Shown here: piece by piece, positions 45,157 through 57,107 of the stretch
Numbering within the stretch: position 1 is the stretch's first letter
Layout: every line of letters begins with the position of its first letter
NCBI GenBank assembly: GCA_030544215.1
Contig: JARZZO010000002.1
Coordinates: 24,985,395-25,049,394, forward strand
Source: Zantedeschia hybrid cultivar
Lineage: Eukaryota > Streptophyta > Magnoliopsida > Alismatales > Araceae
Direction of reading: 5' to 3'
Length of the DNA: 64,000 nt
Made by a program: the position numbers and the translations under genes
Notes under the pieces: model-generated
What the model saw: the letters and a program-made list of their open reading frames with translations, nothing else
Told to the model about the DNA's origin: nothing
Databases searched by the model: none

Positions 45157-46460
45157 AACGAACGACCTGCACAAGCTATGTGGCTCCATCCATCTAACTA
45201 TCCGCTTAAAATAAAGAATCGTAGTCTGCTCTGGGATCTCCCATGCAGATTGTGGATGGTGCTCTCCACTTCATGTCTTTTTGTTAGTGGGTTTACGTAC
45301 TTGATTCTGTGTTATCTATCTTGGATATTGTCTGTGACTCTCTGGTTTCTCAGTCATGGTGTGTTCTGCACATTTGGGGCATCCCTTTTCCTTATCGTGC
45401 GCTGTCTTTCTTTCCTATGTACGTTTGCTTCGGTGTAATGAAATGGCAACTCTCATCACCGATAACTCTCATGGAGAGTTTTTGCATGGTTTGAAGAAAT
45501 TTCTAATTATATAGACTCTAATGATAAAAAATTTATCTGTCTTAAGTATTTTGTCCAACTGAAGATCGGATTACACCGGTGTGTTGAACATGATGAGGCT
45601 TATTATAAAAAAATTCAAGAAATTAAAAAAAATAAAAGGTATGATACTTGCTACTGCAGCCGTCCAATCTCACTAAATCGAACGACTGTCCACAACCAGT
45701 GCAACAAATATAACTCTTTTTAAAATGACATCCGTTAACCTCAAAATTTTAATTATTTGCTTTTGAGATGTAAAAAGGAGTTAGGCGTGTTGCTTAGCAC
45801 TCTTCAGCATCCTTTTGGTTAAAGCAGCATAAAGTGAGCTTTTATTGATGGCTCATGCTTGGCAACCGAATGAGGGGATCAATTAATGGCTCTTAGGCTG
45901 TCTTTATTAAATCTATCGGGGCATTTCAAGGAAAAAGACACCGCAAAAAAAAAGAGCAAATTGGCTTGAGATTTTTATAATCTTTCATCTGATAGACGCA
46001 ACACTGCTCTCTTTAGATTCCCCACTATCCAAGAAAATTAAGATGGTGGGGGAATCGACCATGCCTAACCTCCTTTGATCAACGAAAATTTTAAAATATC
46101 TTGCACTTACTTTGCTTATACTTAGTTATATAAAAGAGGGTTAAATTGATAACTTTTCAAGTAGGATAATCTTCCCACGAAAAAGTGCAAACAAAGGCTG
46201 TTCTTGGGTATAGAGGCTTTTAGAAAATGCAGAAAGGAGAAAAGTATAATCATTACTTTATTTTTGGAACCAAGTCCCTGATTCTGAAATGGTAAATAAA
46301 CGCACCCTTAGAATTTTAGGGGAAAGAAATATGCTCAATCTAATAAGCACGCAATTATGAGATAGTCTAAAATGCCCGTAACTATGGCTACCCACTAAGA
46401 ATGTCTACATTGACTAGGACCCCCTAGTTTTACTAGTAAAAACTTTCTGGAGTCCATTGA
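44048..46460 (+). repeat. Partner of the gene B conversion tract
   Basis: Direct-repeat copy of 4968-7380. It extends about 900 bases beyond the inverted arm's left-hand limit at the window edge, so the 3' flank is present in at least two copies. Confidence 0.88.
45210..45215 (+). promoter_or_regulatory. Poly(A) signal of gene C
   Basis: AATAAA 54 bases after the stop codon. Confidence 0.6.
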
Positions 46461-46570
46461 AGGGAACTCACTCAATTCAGCAAAGACTCAATTATGAGGC
46501 AGTTCAGAGTGCCTATAACCATGGGTGACCTATTAAGAAGACCAAGCCAGTTGATCGCCCTCGAGTGCCT

Positions 46571-47724
46571 CTACAAGATATTTCTAAGAGTAGCGGCCCA
46601 CTTCAAGGTCTAGAGTACAAGTCCTTCAAATGGTAAACATTGTTAAAGCCTTTGAAAATAGGGTCAAGGTTTACGTCGAACACAAGCTTATATTGTCGGA
46701 CAAGAATTAATGCTATCTAGGGCGTTCACAAGATTCTCTGCCGGCCATGGCCAACCATCAACGCCCGCAACATGCATGCGTTCACAAGAACTCTTTGATC
46801 CCAATCTACAATGCGGTTCCTTGAAAACCAATCTACAATGCCGTATGAATAAAAACAATTCCAGGTCCCTCATTTAATACCCCATGACTAACGACGAGGA
46901 AGGGAAGCCATCATAATCTTCATTAACCATCGTACACATTATCTTATTTGCCGCATGGAAAAAGTGCCTGCTATTATATCGTATCTAATCATAGATTAGG
47001 ATATACTAAGACCCCCTCTATCTCCACTCTGAGGTCATGTCAGCCACCTACTCCGATATATTATATGGATGTCCACTACAGGTACATATTCCTAATATTC
47101 CTCTACAGGATGTATAGGATAAATACGGTAACTAAGCCTCCTGAGAATCTTACACACTGTAGAAATCTAACAAGATAGCTCGCCTCTCACCTCTCGATCT
47201 TTTTCACAAATCAGTCCAAGGCATACTTTTAACTTAGGCATCGGAGTTCTTCCTTGCTAAGGATGTGGGGCACTACATATTTCTTTTTCTTACATGGGGG
47301 TTCAACACGTACGATCAGTTGGTGCTGTTGGATCTTCCACATTTCCCGACTGCTATAGAATTGAATACCACTTTATTTGTCACAATATACTTCACACCTT
47401 CGCAGACGACAATCGGCAACAAACAGTATTTGACGGTCTTTAGCAGACACCAATGAAGGACAAAAATGTATTTCCCTAAAGTAAATAGTTAAGAGTCTTA
47501 ATTAGGAGTGGCAACAAGTCGAGTCGAGTTAAACTTTTTCCTGCTCGAGTTTAAAGCGGCCTCAAATTTTCGAGCCCGAGCCTAATGCGAGCTCTTCATT
47601 TAGGCGCTCGACTTATTTAAAAAATGTCCAACTCGGGCTCGACTAGAGTTTAGGCTCAAGCCCCCAAGTCAACTCAATAATCCAAGCCAACTCATATTTG
47701 ATGTGAGCAGGGCGGACTGCAAGG
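46571..47724. other. No gene seen
   Basis: AT-rich DNA. At about 47505-47700 a GTGGCAACAAGTCGAGTCGAG start and CTCGAG/GAGCCCGAG phrases form a degenerate repeat of a type common in plant intergenic DNA. Confidence 0.45.
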
Positions 47725-49140
47725 AGCGTGTGGTAATTATCCGAAACTGCAGTCTGGCAGATCCATCACATAAAAGGAGCGATGACGTAAATGTCATACA
47801 TGTTCCACCAGATACCATCTCTACAAAGAGATTTGAAAAGCCGTTAGATATTTAGATGCAATGGTTCATGTACACGGTATAAAAAAAATTAATGTGTTAA
47901 TATTTTAATCCTATGTATGCCAATCATGTTAATCAAATGAATGCTTAAAATCTTATTGTTTTATGAATTAAATATCTGGTAATTTTTATAGACTGTTTTG
48001 CATTTTTATTAATTTTTTAGACAAATTAATTTTTTTTAAATTAAATATCTGCTAGTATATATCAAAATTTTCAAAAATTATAATCATGTGACAAATAGTT
48101 ATTAACTAAACTACGAGTTGTCAATAAAAAGTAAGTTCTCATCGCTTACTCTCATGTTCTATGCTTTTTTTGAAGTAATAAAAGTCTAATTTTAAATCAA
48201 TAATATAGTGTATTAAATGAAAAGTATTAAATGTTTTTGTATTATATGTGAGTAAAATAGTTGGTATAAAAAAATATGTTTTGCTATCTTTTGACTTGAT
48301 GTGACGTACAAAAGTTTAATTCAAAAATTCAAGAATATGCGAATTATGCGTGTATGGTTCAATATTTAAATAACTATGATCTAGATCATAATTAACAGAA
48401 CCGATACGGTGACAATAAATGTTTGATAGTGGAAAGAGCATATCCATTCCGTATTTGCTCGATTTGTAGCCATACAAATAAGATTTTTTAGATCTCAAAT
48501 TTAGTAGTTAGTAGTCTCTAAGTCGATTATCTCATTAGGTGCTTTGGTTATTTTTTGTCTTTTATTATATTTTTATCTTATTCTAAACAAGTGATAATCC
48601 TTTTCTTAATTTCTGAGAAGATGTTGAAAAATCTATTTGACATGGTGCGGCCAGAAAATTTTCTTATATTTTTTGAATTTTTTTAGGGTGGACTCCATCA
48701 TAATCTACATGCTTAAATAATCGGATCTCTGATAGGACGATCTAAAAAAATCAAAATCAAGCCTAATGTACGGTAAAAAATCATGCATGTCCCCTATCCC
48801 ACCACCAGCAGCATTGCCACGCGTCCCTCAGGAAGGACATTTCCGTATGGTGTTTCCCACCCAACGCGGTCCATGCACAGTGGCGCTCCCATCTGCCAGT
48901 GCCCGCCCAAGCCAACACCGCCATGTGGCATCTCGCCAACTACTTGGCGCATGTGCCACTGCCTGCTTCAATTATCTGAACGCCTCCGTCACCGTTCACC
49001 TCTGCTTTGCTGCACCTGTGACTGCTTTGCTGCTTTATTTTTATTTTTATTTTATTTATTTGCTAACTTTTCTGTTAACTTGTGGGTCATTAGTTTAATT
49101 TTCTTGATTGCTTGGCGATTTAGATTTTCTTCAGAGTATG
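47725..49140. repeat. Inverted partner of the dispersed repeat at 8290-9840
   Basis: Matching landmarks are listed under the partner. Indels make this copy shorter. Frames within 48766-49265 are unrelated between the copies and are not called. Confidence 0.68.
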
Positions 49141-50887
49141 TGTACTCTTTTCAATTTAGGAAAATAGATTACAGTCATCATACTTTAAATCTTGTTCTTT
49201 TTCTTTTAATCTCTCTCCCCTTCTTCGTTTTAAGTGCATTGCTCTTATTTCTTTTCTGTAATTAGAATAATTAATTAGATTTGCATGCCTTGCTATATTG
49301 AGTTAGTTAGTTGTGCTCCTATAGCAACTAATAGTGTTAATTAGACATTTTATAATACATTAAAATTCTTCAAGTGCTTAATTGGTTTACTAGGTTAGTC
49401 CAACCTCTTTTCACATTCATTTTTAATGTTTTAAGATTTCAAATAAAAAATCCCAACGTTTTTAAAAAGCAAAGTCTATTTTTTCCATGAATCAACTCGA
49501 TTCTTATTACTTAACTATTGTTAAATTAATTGTGAATCCGAAACTTTGAAGTCGGTATGCACTTGTCGTAACGACACACTTAGTCGCTATCACATGTTCA
49601 TTGAGATAAAATGATAAATTTTTTTACTCCATTGTTTTAACTCATTTTTTTTTTCAAATGAAAGAAAAGACAGAAGACATCATCATTCCAAATCTGTCAA
49701 TGGAACCCAAAAATTGAATTTTCTGAAATCTTCAAAAGAACAAAGCAGTCCCTAATGCTGCCGAAGGCTCCATTTAGTAATAATTTTAAGACTCACTCTA
49801 ACTTCTTGAGAAATTTAGATTCTAAAAGGTGTCACGCCATCATCTCTTGAAGTAAAATTTTATGAGAAGTTGTTTATTTTTTAGAATATCATTCAGAAAG
49901 ATTATGAAACCCAAATTTGAAGACACATCAAAAGGCCATTTCATCCTCAAATTACTTCTTTTTAGGAATTTTAAGAAGGAAAAAAAGGAAAGAAAGAGGA
50001 TATTATTCTTTAGAATTCTCATATTCTCTTCTTATCCTCTTTTCAAAAGATACGTCAGTATTAAAAAAGAAATATTTTCAACATGGAATAAAATTTGTAT
50101 TCTTAGAGAATCCATCTGCCTTTCTTTGTTTAACGAAAAATTTACAGTTTTCATATTCCTGTAAGGATTCCGAATTTAAGTTATAATTGTTGCTAAATGA
50201 AGCCTAAATCTTCTATTTTATACGGAACGACAACGTCAAGATTCTTGCCAGAAAAGCAACCTTACCGAGAATCCAGTCGTACCATGCAAATTAACATTTA
50301 TACTTTATGCTCTAAATTATATGTGAGCATGATTGGCCTTCATCTTAAAAGAAGGCCAAATAGTGTCCAAATCGAGTTAAAAGACCTATTGTTGCATGTA
50401 ATTGATCTTGTTCGCCTCACCATTGGGATCGGACATATGCGCCAAAACATGAATGAACAAACTAGAGGGAGAGAGAGAGAAGAAGAGAGGGAGAGAGAGC
50501 AACAAATAGTAATTTACGTGGTGGTTCTGCAAAGTGCCTATGTCCAAGGAGTTTGACTCCTTCACTACTATCTTGTACTAATCTACTCTAAGAACATGTA
50601 TAAGAATGCAGTCTTAGAAGGAATCGCCAACCGCCCTATGTTGTTTTCCAATCCTATGATTAATTGCAGAGAAGTTACATATATAACAATCCGTGAAACA
50701 AAAGTCCCAAAATATCTCCGCGTCAAAGTAAAATGGGCTGGACTGTTGGACTCATCGGGTGCCACGGCAGTACCTGTCTTAACCACTACTGCTAACCGAG
50801 ATGTCCTTTGAATTTGAGGCACAACCTAGCACCTATTATTAATATGTTCTACGTTGGCAGAGTGACATTCTTTCTTGACGAGTACAA
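49141..50887. other. No gene seen
   Basis: AT-rich DNA with a GA microsatellite near 50466-50500. Frames at 49862-50186 overlap on different frames and lack any domain. Confidence 0.5.
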
Positions 50888-52020
50888 TTTTTTTTTTTTT
50901 TTAAAATCACCAAGTAAATGCCGCCTTTCATTAGCTTAAATTAAAGAGAAGAAGTACAAGGAAACAGTAGGAGGGATGGGGAACATAAAAAGGGGGATAG
51001 AACACTGCCAGATGCAGGGCAAAGGCTAGAACACGGTGCTGCCATAGACAATGATACATTGGGTAAAGTAAAGATAACCCAGGTAAACACGCCACCAGAC
51101 ACCAAGACAGAAGCAAAAGACGACACCGGATGTTGGAGAGTCAACCACAGCTCGAACAGTGAACCATGCCAAAACGAAAGCTGATAATAAGCTACAACTT
51201 TGGGCAGAGAGGGATTGAGCTCAGGGATCTAAATCACTTCGATGATATACGGATTAAGCCTGTTAACATGAGCATCGCCAAACAAATCCTAGGACCTAGC
51301 CAGAGAACCACAAAGGATCGGCTAGATCATCAAGCACAAGCCAAGGTGCTAGCGGGTACGAGGTCAGAAAGGATAAGCAAAACCTGTAAGGGAGCACACA
51401 CGTAGAGAGAGAGCGAGAAAACAAAGAATCAACACTAGAGATGATAGAATGACGACTACAATAATCTTAACGAAAAAGGGCATCAAGCGATCCCTCGAAG
51501 GAAGGGGCAAAATCGGCAACATGCTAGCTATTAGGGAAAGGTGGGGTAAGGGCAGGAGGGGGAGCTGAGTGACACCGAACTGCAGTAGGGGTTGGGAGGA
51601 AAACGGTACCGACGGTGGAGTAGGGTGCCAATCAAAAAAGGGAGAAAACCTGCTAACCATTTAAAAAAGAGGGACCTGGAAGAGGAGAAAGGACGGGAAG
51701 AGAAGGGATGAAGGTAATAAGCAGGCGCGGCAACGAACCAGGGGAGTTGAAGAGGATAATGGACCTAGAAAGAAAGGTGAGGGGAAAGCAAAATGACGTA
51801 GTTGAGGGGGATGTCGCTGGGGGAGGGATAGAAGAAGGTTAACAACACCTAGATGAGGAGATGGAGGAAGAAGGATGGCGATGGAGGGTAGAATAGGGGG
51901 GTGAGGGAGGCGGAGCAAAGATTTGGACACAGAGTAAGATGGAGCCCTAAACTAGGGAGGAGGAAGGGGAAGAGGGATATCTGACCTGAACCGAATAGGG
52001 TTGGGGGGGGGGGGGGGGGG
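50888..52020 (-). mobile_element. LINE-like insertion, minus orientation, internally deleted
   Basis: Read on the minus strand the unit starts with a C tract (plus-strand G run near 52005-52020), passes through a long CT-rich leader-like stretch, and ends with TTCTTCTCTTTAATTTAAGC, ATGAAAGGCGGCA and a poly(A) tract (plus-strand T run at 50889-50903). That ending resembles plant L1-type LINEs. No endonuclease or RT is present, and no target duplication was found. Confidence 0.45.
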
Positions 52021-52735
52021 AAGAGACACTAGGGATATTGCTAGACTAGCTCAGCACGGCAACAAGACGAGAGGTCCACCGGAGGTCCCGATGAGGTATT
52101 CAACGGAGGACCGCGAACCTTCCACTCGGGTGTTCTTAAAGATTCGACAGTGAAGACAACTCATATAGATAGAATGGATATGCTTTTTCTTTTATCACGC
52201 ATCTTTTCGTACCCTGCTAATAGGGATGCAAACAAGTAGAATTTGGTGTAGATTCGATAGACCCGAGACCTTATCTTAAAGATTATTTGTTAATTATCCT
52301 ATAAATTATTAATTGATCAGATTATCAGATAATATATCATATGTATTTAGTTAGAAAAATTTATATTTATTATCTATATCAATTTAAATAGATTATCTAC
52401 TAATTGATTTACATAGACTACAAGTCCGTCTAACAATTAGGTTATTGCAGACCATTTACATCCTCCCCAGTCCCCACCTACTACAACTTGTACGTTGCCC
52501 CAACTCCCATGCGGCAGCTAACAGAGTTTTATACGCACCCACTGCAACTTCTTCGTTGCCTCAACCAGTGGCGCAGTTAGGGGGAGGACTTAATTTCCCG
52601 TTTAAGTGCCCATTAAAAGATTCGGCGTCTTTTCCCGCCACTTGTTCCTTGTCGCTACTCCGGGGGAGGGGGCGGCTACGGATAGACTAATGTATGTCGA
52701 GTGAATTAAATACTTTTTCCATCTAGGGATTTTTC
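52021..52735. other. Upstream region of pseudogene D
   Basis: No gene. About 52620-52680 keeps chitinase-promoter phrases (TCTTTTCCCGCCACTTGTTCCTTG, shortened here by substitutions, and GGGGGAGGGGGCGGC). Confidence 0.5.
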
Positions 52736-52743
52736 TATTTAAG
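52736..52743 (+). promoter_or_regulatory. TATA box of pseudogene D
   Basis: TATTTAAG at the same distance from the start codon as in genes A and C. Confidence 0.55.
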
Positions 52744-52813
52744 CGACCCCTGCCCGGCCATCTTCTCCCACCCCACCATCTACGTTGTCCGGCCCCTTCC
52801 CATAAGCAAAAGA

Positions 52814-54835
52814 ATGGGAAAGCTTTATGTGCTGCTCGCCCTCAGCTTGGCCTCCACGTTGTTCATCAGCTCTGAGGCAGAGTAATGTGGGCGTCAAGCT
52901 GGGAATAAACGGTGTCCCGCCTGCCGCTGCTGCAGCAGGTGGGGCTGGTGGGAAGGCTCAGTTGATTACTGTGGTGGAGGGTGCCAGAGCCAGTGTTGGG
53001 GGAGCTCGACCCTAACCAATCTTTCAGACGGCGGCGTGGTTTCCGTCATTACCCAGCCTCTGTTCGACCAAATGCTGAAGCACCGGCACGATGCCGCATG
53101 CCCTGCTAGGACCTTCTACACCTACGATGCCTTCGTCAACGCCGCAGACGCTTTCCCCACCTTTGGAACCACCGGTGACCTAGACACCCGCAAGAGGGAG
53201 ATTGCCGCTTTCTTTGCTTTGACCTCCCATGCAACCACCGGTATGTAATATATAGCTTGAACTTGAAGTAGCTAACTCATCAGTTCTGAATTAGTGAGAG
53301 ATATCAATGAATACATACGTCAGAAGTCAGAACAGTAAAGTTTCAGTTTAGTTGATTTCTTAAAGCTAATACGATCGAGATGATGATGATGATACACAGG
53401 CGGGTTGGCTACTGCAATGGACGAACCCTATGCTTGGGGATACTGTCTCAAGGAAGTGCGCGGACGAGGAGATTACTGCAACCCGACTACCCCGTGGCCG
53501 TGCGTTCCGGGTAAACAGTATCACGGCCGAGGACCTATCCAGATCTCTCAGTAAGATTTATATTTATGGCCCTTCGTCGTTCATGCTTTTACACGTACTA
53601 CTAGATAACGATTGTTTCCTTTTTTTTTCTTGGGCGAATTTTGTTCGTCCTGCATTTTATGTTCAAGTTCCTTCAAGTCTTCGAGTCCCACCCCGACTTA
53701 GCTTTCCATGCATGTACAATTTTTTTTTTCCTCAAATAGATACTACCACACAAAATTCTCTTCTTACTCATCTAAATAAAAAACCCCAAGAAATTTCATT
53801 TTCCACGTCATATATATATACTGCATGCATGATCTATAGGTGCCATCTTGTGGGGGATCTTTCAACCCATAACTAAGATGCCATGGAACTCGATCAAGAA
53901 TCCCCTTTTAAAGGTGCTGCCAGAAGACTAGAATGTATCTTCGAGCAATAAAACAGAAGAATTTCTTTTATGAGTGTTAACTGTTCGTGTACAATACCCA
54001 TGCATATATGCATGCATATGATACTATTCAGAGCTTTAACTATACTTGCTGTACGGTTTGCACCTCAGCAACTACAACTATGGCCCGGCAGGGCGGACCA
54101 TTGGGGTGGAGCTCTTGGACGACCCAGATGAAATCTCAAAACTGCGTTGTTGAGATTCAAAGGCACAGATTTATATGCACTGCAACCATAATTTAGAAAC
54201 CGATATAGGACTAATTGTCCAAAGCCACCATGGGCCCAATAACCAACACTCTGATACTAAGATGAAATCTCAAAACCGCGGTGTTGAGATTCAGAGGCAC
54301 ATGCTTATATGTATTGGAACCATAATTTATTTAGAAACCGATATAAGACTAATTGTCTAAAGCCACCATGGGCCAATAGTTAACACTCCTCCTCACAGCC
54401 ACCATGGGCCGTGGAAATGAAAGGAGAGGCGAAAGAGGTCAAACCCAGGATCAATGCTCTGATACCAAAATGAAATCCCAAAACCGCGGTGTTGAGTTTC
54501 AGAGGCACAGGCTTATATGCACTGGAACTATAATTTAGAAACTGATATAGGACTAATTGTCCAAAACCACCATGGGCCAATAGCCAACAGACCCGGACCT
54601 GGTGGCCACAGACGCGGTCATCTCCTTCAAGACGGCTCTATGGTTTTGGATGACCCCGCAGTCTGCAAAGCCATCTTACCACGATGCCATCACCAACAGC
54701 GTCAAGGGTGGATTGGAGCTTTTTAGTGGGATAGACGCTAATGTGGAGAAGCGCATTGGATTCTACTGGCGATACTGCGACATCCTCGGGGTAAGCCCCG
54801 GAGATAACCTCCACTGGGTACCACATCTAAAATGA
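52814..54835 (+). pseudogene. Gene D: broken hevein/GH19 chitinase-like gene split by a TRIM
   Basis: Exon 1 52814-53240, exon 2 53400-53550 and exon 3 54069-54835 keep the family's exon lengths and splice sites (exon 1 again 427 bases, exon 2 151). Breaks: TAA replaces the Gln codon two residues after the predicted signal cleavage site; one hevein cysteine is Trp (GWWEG); exon 3 is split by a 461-bp TRIM. The remaining exon 3 still reads PDLVATDAVISFKTALWFWMTP to a stop at 54833. It shares the SHAT and KEVRG changes at both catalytic positions, the loop loss and the lost last disulfide, so those changes predate the duplications. It differs from A-C throughout, including introns, and is the oldest recognisable full copy. 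Confidence 0.93.
54129..54589 (-). mobile_element. TRIM (miniature LTR retrotransposon), three LTRs, inserted in gene D exon 3
   Basis: 461 bases, minus orientation. LTRs of about 120 bases at 54471-54589, 54263-54385 and 54129-54248 begin TGTTGGC or TGTTA and end GATTTCA. The 85-bp internal part (54386-54470) holds TGGTATCAGAGC (minus strand, 54456-54467), the complement of initiator tRNA-Met, and ends in GAGGAGGAG, a polypurine tract. No coding capacity. Between the second and third LTR lies a 14-bp stub with part of the primer site (54249-54262). Host sequence GACCCAGA / GACCCGGA flanks the insertion, a near-perfect direct repeat longer than the usual five bases. Confidence 0.88.
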
Positions 54836-54839
54836 ACTG

Positions 54840-57000
54840 CCTGTCTGTTAAGCTATGTCCATCCAACTAGCTGCGAGAAATAAAGAATGGATGGCTGCTT
54901 TGCTTTGTACGCCAAAGTTATCAATAGATAACAAGGAATAATAACACTTTTCGGGACCTTTCAGTATGGTTTGAAGATGTTTCTAACTAAACAGATTCTG
55001 ATAATAAAAAAAATTCTCTTTTTTAAGCATTTTTAAGATGACATCTATTAACCTGGAAGCTTTAGTTATTTGCTTTTGAGAAGTAAGAAATTAAAGACAT
55101 GCCGTTTAGCACTCTCTAGGTTCCTTTACTCCTTAAAGCAGCTAAAGTGTTGGGAAGCTCACGTGATTTTGCATCAGATTTAAATTAATGCCTATTATTG
55201 TATTTTTTAAGAAATATTTGAACTATTATACGTGTTTGCAAGATATTGTCTATCATGCATATCTTTGGCTATTTGCTATTGGTCTATTTAGCATTCAAAT
55301 GGTATTCAGATACTGTCTAGTATACACTTCCATAATAAAAAACTCCTCTTATGGAGGCATTTGGAAATGACATTTATTAATTAACATCAAACTTTTAGGC
55401 CACTTTGTTTGTTGAATTGCTTGTTTGGATATGAGTAATTATAGATTGCTTATGTCGGAACAAGACATCTTTTACTTTGATTAGAAGATTATTTTTTTAT
55501 GTAAAAGAAAAAAATAAATTAAATCAAATAATTTTGAAATAAATTACATAAAATAAATATAATCAATGGTTATTTTATTGAAGAATAAGTAACTCGAAAT
55601 TTTCAGTTTATTTGGAGAAAATTCATTCTCTTCCAAATACACCAATCTGCACGATGAAATGAAACAAACTTAAATAGGGCGGATAGGTCATTCTATGCTA
55701 TTCTCTTATTCTACAAATAAAGTGGGCTTTAAGAGACTATGTTGTCTACCACTCTCTAAGAAACTTCAACTTTTTAGCTGGAATTAATTAAGAAGCAGTC
55801 AAAAATTGCATGGAAAACTTCCAAGGCCCTCTTTGTATCCCTGCTGAAAATAACTGAACTAAATGAAAAATCCAATGGGTAATGCTTTCGTTGAAACTCC
55901 CTCCTCCTTCCATACGCAAAAGAGTTATTAAGTGCTGCACTGACCCTCCATAAGCCGAATGATCCGTAACACCAACATGCCACATAACTCACCATTAAGA
56001 GAGGTTCGTTCTATTGTGGTCATCATGTTAGAGATTCCAATAAAGGCACGATTGCTCCCGGCTTACGCGTCTTCCGAGGAGAAGACAAAAGAAGTGGGCG
56101 ATAAAATGACCTTCAGATTTCCTTGCCTTGAGTAACTGGCTTTTACTGTTCCGTTCAAACTGAAAAATTAAATCTAATTAACAAATTTAATTTGATTTTA
56201 TTTAATTTGAATTTATGTTCAATTTAATTTGAAACTAAATTGAATTAAGAAATTTGGTTTGATTTAGTTTCTCTTGTTCATAAATCAAACCAACTCGAAT
56301 AAATTGAATTACGTTAAAAAGTCATAATATAAATATTAAATTCTTAGATTAAGTATGAGTTTATGTAAATTATAAGATATAAAATTTTAAATTATTTTTT
56401 TATAATACCTTTTAGATCGTCATTTTATACAAAAAAGACATTGAATCCTTAATAAAATGGAATGTTTAATTATAATAGTCCATTTCCCAACTTAAACTTC
56501 AAAACAAATTTTAAATAATATTTTTTAAATAAATATTTTTAAAAATTAATATTGAAGTGGATTATTTAATCATAGTGACTCATTAAAAGGCTCGTTTCTT
56601 AAACCAAACCGAACTATTTCGATTTGATTTGATTTTAAACTATTACGATTTGATTTGATTTGATTTGATTCTAAAATTTTACCATTAAACCAAATCTAAA
56701 CAAACCGTAAACATCTCTACAAATAACAGGAGCCAGTTTAATTTATTGAGATATCCCTTAAATCTCTGTGCCGCTATTCTAGTGGATCGTCTGGACTTTC
56801 TTGTGTCCCTAAACTCATCAAAAAGGAAGTAAATGGATCATTTACTTTTAAAATGATGTACCCCTTTTGTTGAGTCTAAGACACAGGAAGGTCCAACGAT
56901 CCCGTTCCCTATTCTACAACGTTCTGATTTTTGTTCGTACGACTCGATTTTAGCGAAAGCAGTTTAATAATGGTAACTCTTTATAACGTAGTTTCATGAT
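54840..57000. other. No gene seen; AT-rich
   Basis: Contains the poly(A) signal of gene D (AATAAA near 54880), then AT-rich DNA. At about 56160-56700 it is dense in TTTGATTTGATT-type phrases. Confidence 0.5.
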
Positions 57001-57008
57001 TCCCAGTA

Positions 57009-57107
57009 ACCGACTACGGCCAGGCTGGGCAAGCCATCGTAACGGAGCTCTGCAACCCAAAAGACCAGCTGGTTTCCACCCACCCCCTTATCTCCTTCTA
57101 GACGGCC
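57009..57107 (+). pseudogene. Relic E: GH19 exon 3 fragment
   Basis: After a TTCCCAG acceptor-like motif the frame reads DYGQAGQAI, ELCNPKDQLVSTHPLISF, stop, TA. This aligns with NYGPAGRAI, DLLENPDLVANDAVISF and KTA of the intact genes. It has an in-frame TAG where Lys stood and an indel at the start. It differs far more than copies A-D differ from each other, so it is a separate, old copy of which only this piece remains. Confidence 0.75.

Larger units (their letters stand above)
41037..45656. repeat. Right arm of the inverted duplication (carries gene C)
   Basis: Reverse complement of 1-4617 with few differences. Includes the three 189-bp repeats (about 41700-42270), the CT microsatellite (about 42387-42425) and gene C. 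Confidence 0.93.

Noticed and set aside
49862..50186. Two overlapping frames of 100 and 89 residues
   Set aside because: AT-rich, Lys/Phe/Leu-biased, no domain, overlapping each other.
51364..51930. 98- and 89-residue Pro/Ser/Leu-rich frames
   Set aside because: Arise from CT-rich composition of the LINE-like insertion.
54069..54835. Gene D as a functional short chitinase-like gene with an alternative start
   Set aside because: Stop just after the signal peptide, lost hevein cysteine and a TRIM inside exon 3 leave no complete frame.
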